Shown: in pieces, positions 61,401 through 64,000 of the stretch | Layout: every line of letters begins with the position of its first letter | Position numbering within the stretch: position 1 is the stretch's first letter | Source of the DNA: Talinum fruticosum | Lineage: Eukaryota; Streptophyta; Magnoliopsida; Caryophyllales; Talinaceae | DNA: 64,000 nt | Direction: 5' to 3' | NCBI GenBank assembly: GCA_021018815.1 | Contig: JAITYX010000002.1 | Location: 11,997,001 to 12,061,000 of the forward strand | Notes under the pieces: model-generated | Seen by the model: the letters and a program-made list of their open reading frames with translations, nothing else | Databases searched by the model: none | Told to the model about the DNA's origin: nothing | Program-made: the position numbers and the translations under genes

Positions 61401-64000
61401 TCAAAAAATCTAATCTTACAATAAGCTCACACAACGGAGACAAACATGCTACACTTCACAAAGAATATCAAAACTGTCATCAAACCCCGGTGAACTTATG
61501 CAGGAAACATAGACAAATGAAAGAAGGAAAATATCAGAAACTCTTAAGTAAAAAATGGAAAATGTACCAGATTGAGAAGAGTTGCAAGAATTTCAGGAGG
61601 TATATTTGGTGAAGAAAATGCCGTCTCCAGACTCCGCACCAACTGCCTTTGACTTGTCTCATTAAGCTGAGCCCAGCAACTGACAAAACCAGCAGCAAAT
61701 AACTCCCTGCCCATAAAAGGCTGCAAATCCACAAGATTAGTAGGAGTATTAAAAAGGGGGAATCACACACCAAGAACTACTAATAGTACCTGCAACTGAG
61801 CAAGCCTAGCACAGGTTCGTAAAGCTGGAGAAGGAGATTCTCTAAGCAGCTCAATGCTAAAATGCCTCATCCATTCCGCCCAATCTTCCTTTGTGCTGCG
61901 TTGGGAGGCCTCTCCAGCTGTGCGCAGACGTCCATCATTCACCTATAATGACAACAACAATTATTACAAAGTGCTTTCAACTCTGGTTTTTGTTGTACAG
62001 AACTGACTTCTTGCTTTGCAATTTTCTGGTCCAGTCTCCATGACCCTCTCCCACCAGTCTCACAAAGAGAGTCAAGCAACCTGGTATGCAGGGCAGTAAG
62101 ATAGCCAAACTTTAGGAAGCTTCTGCAAACTCAGCTCAAGTTTGGTTTGACCAGATTTTGGCACGGATCAGGCTCCATCAAGCTGAGCCCAAGCCTACTG
62201 GGGTTAAGCTTGACTCACTTGGCTGTGCTTGGCAATTTGGACATCCATAATTCAATACTAAGGCATATGTTTCATCCTTCTTGCTTTAAGTGAAGAGTTC
62301 CATGTTTACATGATTAATAAATTCCAATATATCTCAGACCTTGTGATACTTCGAACTCTGTCGTATTTGATTTCAACGTTAAAAGATTTCAAGCAGGTTT
62401 CAGTAACACATTGCTTGTTCATGAAATTCTTTTCCCCTCAAGCTAAAAGAGAATAAGATAAAATAAAGAAGAAACCATGCATGTAGCAGTTGAAAGATAT
62501 TTGGATCATATTGGACTAGAACAAAATCTCTCTAAAGTGTCTTCTACTTCTTTTATATGTACTAGCAAACCGTCAATGTCTTTTCTAATCTATAGTTCAA
62601 TTGAAGACAACCTCTGCAATTCGACCATACAGGAAAATCTCAGTACAACTGGCAACCCCGTGCTCCATATGCCTCAATTTACCCCCCACCCAAAAAAACA
62701 AAAAGAAGGGGAATGAAAAGAATAACCACCCTAAACAGAGTCAACCTACATGGGATTAGAGATATTGTCTTGGTCTAGTCTAGTCTATACTCTGGTAAAA
62801 CCAAAGGAAACAGAATTTTCTTTCTTCTGCATTGAGCCAATAGCAATACTAGAAACCAATTATTCAGTGACAGGCAGAAAAAATTTTCCAATTTTCCAAT
62901 AATAAAAGAACAAAGTACCTGATAATTTGTTTCTTCTGCATTGGGTCAATAGCAATACTAAAAGAAACCAATGATTCAGTGACAGGCAGAAAAAAATTTC
63001 CAAGAATAAAAGAACAAAGTACCTGATGGGTTCTAATATCTCGATGTAGATCAGATCCTTCAGTATAAGGGTCATATTCAACATCATTCAGAGGATCAGT
63101 AATGACTTCCACAGGAAGCCGTCTGCTAAGTCGCTGAGCAGCTGTACTCCCAGAAATCAGAGGTTGCCGTAGCCGGAAGCGTCCTTCTATTTCTTCAAAC
63201 TCCTTGTGCTGAAAAAGTTCGATGATTGTAAATAGATTATCATCAAACAACAGAAATAATATTGGTCACAAAAATATAGATCATTATACACCAAAACAAT
63301 GAAGTACCCGCAGCCGATGCTTCAATAAAAGCTTATGAATGGATGGAATGAAGATAGCAAAATCCTCTCCAAGGGCATGAGCCAGACAACATAGTGCATC
63401 AACAGCATCCTTCCGGAGCTCATCATTTTTCCTGAATGTAAAAACTTAATCAGTCTAATGAATCAAAACACGACACTTATTAGCCACCTCAATAATGAAT
63501 GATTTCTTGTTTTAATTTTTGGTGCGGTGAAAGGGTGTTGATTGGTTCAGGACAGCTCCATAAAAGACTGGAATGTCAGTCAATGTCAGGCACCCTATGT
63601 TTGTAACAAAAGCTCACCCCTAGAAGCCATCCACAAGGTGCAAGAATTTCATGGATGCCTAGATATTCATTGAGAAGTTAAAGAACCATTAGCACTCAGA
63701 ACTGCAACGCTGATACCAAGAATAGAGATTAATCACTAAGAGTGCTTCATTTGCTGGGGTTAAGGATCCCCAAAATGGGTGTTTTGATCCTAACTACTGC
63801 CATTGTTGCAACAGCTGACAAGAACAAAAGGGAAATGGAAAGAATGAAAGCAGCAGTTCTATCATTTCAAAGAAAATCTTTTACTCCAGGATACACATAC
63901 AGTATGATGTTAAGTTAAAACAAATGTGATTATCTTCATTCAAGTTTCATAAAACCTTGCTATTCAAGATTTCAAGATCACTGCCATTCTCTGGATTAAG
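48487..64000 (-). CDS. TOR: TOR (target of rapamycin) kinase, C-terminal 1387 residues, 5' part outside the window
   Basis: Catalytic subunit of the TOR complex, a PIKK Ser/Thr kinase linking nutrients and energy to growth. The window holds 33 coding exons on the minus strand. 5' to 3' they are: 63431-63308, 63208-63023, 61942-61790, 61720-61568, 60977-60906, 60794-60660, 60563-60502, 60139-60042, 58694-58585, 58400-58227, 58145-58080, 57322-57254, 57173-57063, 56551-56411, 55986-55858, 55769-55613, 55528-55314, 55058-54852, 53784-53671, 53585-53382, 53220-53140, 52170-52096, 51997-51931, 51788-51628, 51516-51343, 51257-51129, 51038-50955, 50869-50808, 50516-50444, 50319-50185, 49908-49747, 49666-49404, 48505-48487. 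They join in one open frame of 1387 residues, about 56 percent of a normal plant TOR (roughly 2470). Order: end of the HEAT region, FAT, FRB, kinase, FATC. The last exon is only 19 nt (Gly-Trp-Cys-Pro-Phe-Trp-stop). Two introns appear to use GC donors. 63432-64000 looks like intron. Confidence 0.96.
49747..51788 (-). other. Kinase domain of TOR
   Basis: Encodes the PI3K-like kinase core. [20 protein letters not shown] contains the Lys expected to contact [13 protein letters not shown] is the catalytic loop, with Asp and Asn present, and HIDFGDCFE is the metal-binding DFG motif. [20 protein letters not shown] is the activation-segment end and [20 protein letters not shown] follows. Every catalytic residue I can check is present, so the enzyme should be active. 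Confidence 0.92.
52096..53585 (-). other. FRB domain of TOR (three exons)
   Basis: The exons at 53585-53382, 53220-53140 and 52170-52096 encode the FKBP12-rapamycin-binding domain, starting [20 protein letters not shown] and ending [14 protein letters not shown]. By alignment from memory to human mTOR, the rapamycin contacts are all kept: Leu (2031), Ser (2035) and Phe (2039) within [10 protein letters not shown], and Thr (2098), Trp (2101), Tyr (2105) and Phe (2108) in the closing motif. The loop [18 protein letters not shown] is plant-type. Confidence 0.9.
58695..60041 (-). other. Large TOR intron (1.35 kb)
   Basis: Intron between the exons ending [20 protein letters not shown] and starting [22 protein letters not shown]-rich, with a T-run near 58830. 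No nested gene or clear transposon recognised. Confidence 0.6.
61039..61166. repeat. Exact 37-bp direct repeat in a TOR intron
   Basis: A 37-bp sequence containing TATTGGATACAGGGTGACAG and TTGAGTTTTT occurs at 61039-61075 and again at 61130-61166, offset by 91 bp. Confidence 0.85.
62821..63028. repeat. Tandem duplication of about 104 bp spanning a TOR exon end and its splice donor
   Basis: Copy 1 is 62821-62925 and copy 2 is 62930-63028. Both contain TTTCTTCTGCATTG, AATAGCAATACTA, TTCAGTGACAGGCAGAAAAA and AAAAGAACAAAGTACCTGAT. Copy 2 contains the last exon bases and true donor (CAG|GTACTTTG, exon end 63023). Copy 1 therefore carries a second identical donor at 62918, inside the intron. Confidence 0.85.

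Noticed and set aside
63940..64000. Possible further TOR exon at the right edge (minus-strand [15 protein letters not shown])
   Set aside because: It does not match the expected TOR sequence before [10 protein letters not shown], which should end near HHLKLVLDG, and the donor is weak. Treated as intron.

Overview
This is nuclear DNA of a flowering plant, most likely a core eudicot. It is AT-rich with many transposons, and its genes have short exons, GT-AG introns and unmistakable plant proteins: a phytosulfokine precursor, a plant-type amino acid permease, a plant ITPK, a 477-residue F-box/kelch protein and plant TOR. I saw no operons, CRISPR arrays, rRNA or tRNA genes. I cannot name the species.

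Layout. 1.3-1.8 kb: a complete two-exon phytosulfokine (PSK) precursor gene (minus) with a small Tourist-like MITE in its intron. 2-6.7 kb: repeats, including a 0.8-kb hAT-like element next to a LINE RNase H relic. 6.8-11.2 kb (minus): a decayed, intron-containing copy of the U1 snRNP-associated splicing factor gene PRP40 with an out-of-order duplicate of some FF-domain exons; a TATA box, a 5' exon and a telo-box lie upstream at 12.0-12.4 kb. 13.3-21.3 kb is a transposon block. It holds a palindrome-headed region with opposed motif arrays, a solo LTR (14837-16723) with a perfect 5-bp target duplication, and a foldback Mutator-like element (17339-21266). The foldback has 507/509-bp arms and a 10-bp target duplication, and it was later split by a second solo LTR (18116-20907).

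21.4-33.5 kb (plus): three genes in a row, an SHW1-like plastid membrane protein, an amino acid permease and cytosolic ribosomal protein L8 (uL2). Each is complete in exon structure, yet each lacks exactly one base beside a short homopolymer or at a splice junction. This looks more like sequence or assembly error than three independent gene deaths. 34.2 kb: a second Tourist-like MITE. 35.8-40.7 kb (plus): an intact ten-exon inositol-polyphosphate kinase (ITPK). 42.3-43.8 kb (minus): an intact F-box/kelch gene, convergent with ITPK, with a probable 2-kb 5'-UTR intron. 48.5 kb to the right edge (minus): the last 33 coding exons of TOR kinase, encoding 1387 residues (FAT, FRB, kinase, FATC), all in frame, with two apparent GC-AG introns.

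The genes form no shared pathway; they are ordinary neighbours. Nutrient and growth themes recur (PSK peptide signal, amino acid uptake, ribosomal protein, inositol phosphates, TOR), but nothing in the sequence shows that they are co-regulated. I found no convincing undescribed system. The most interesting structures are the nested foldback element, the shuffled PRP40 pseudogene, the clustered one-base defects and the unusual TOR splice sites.
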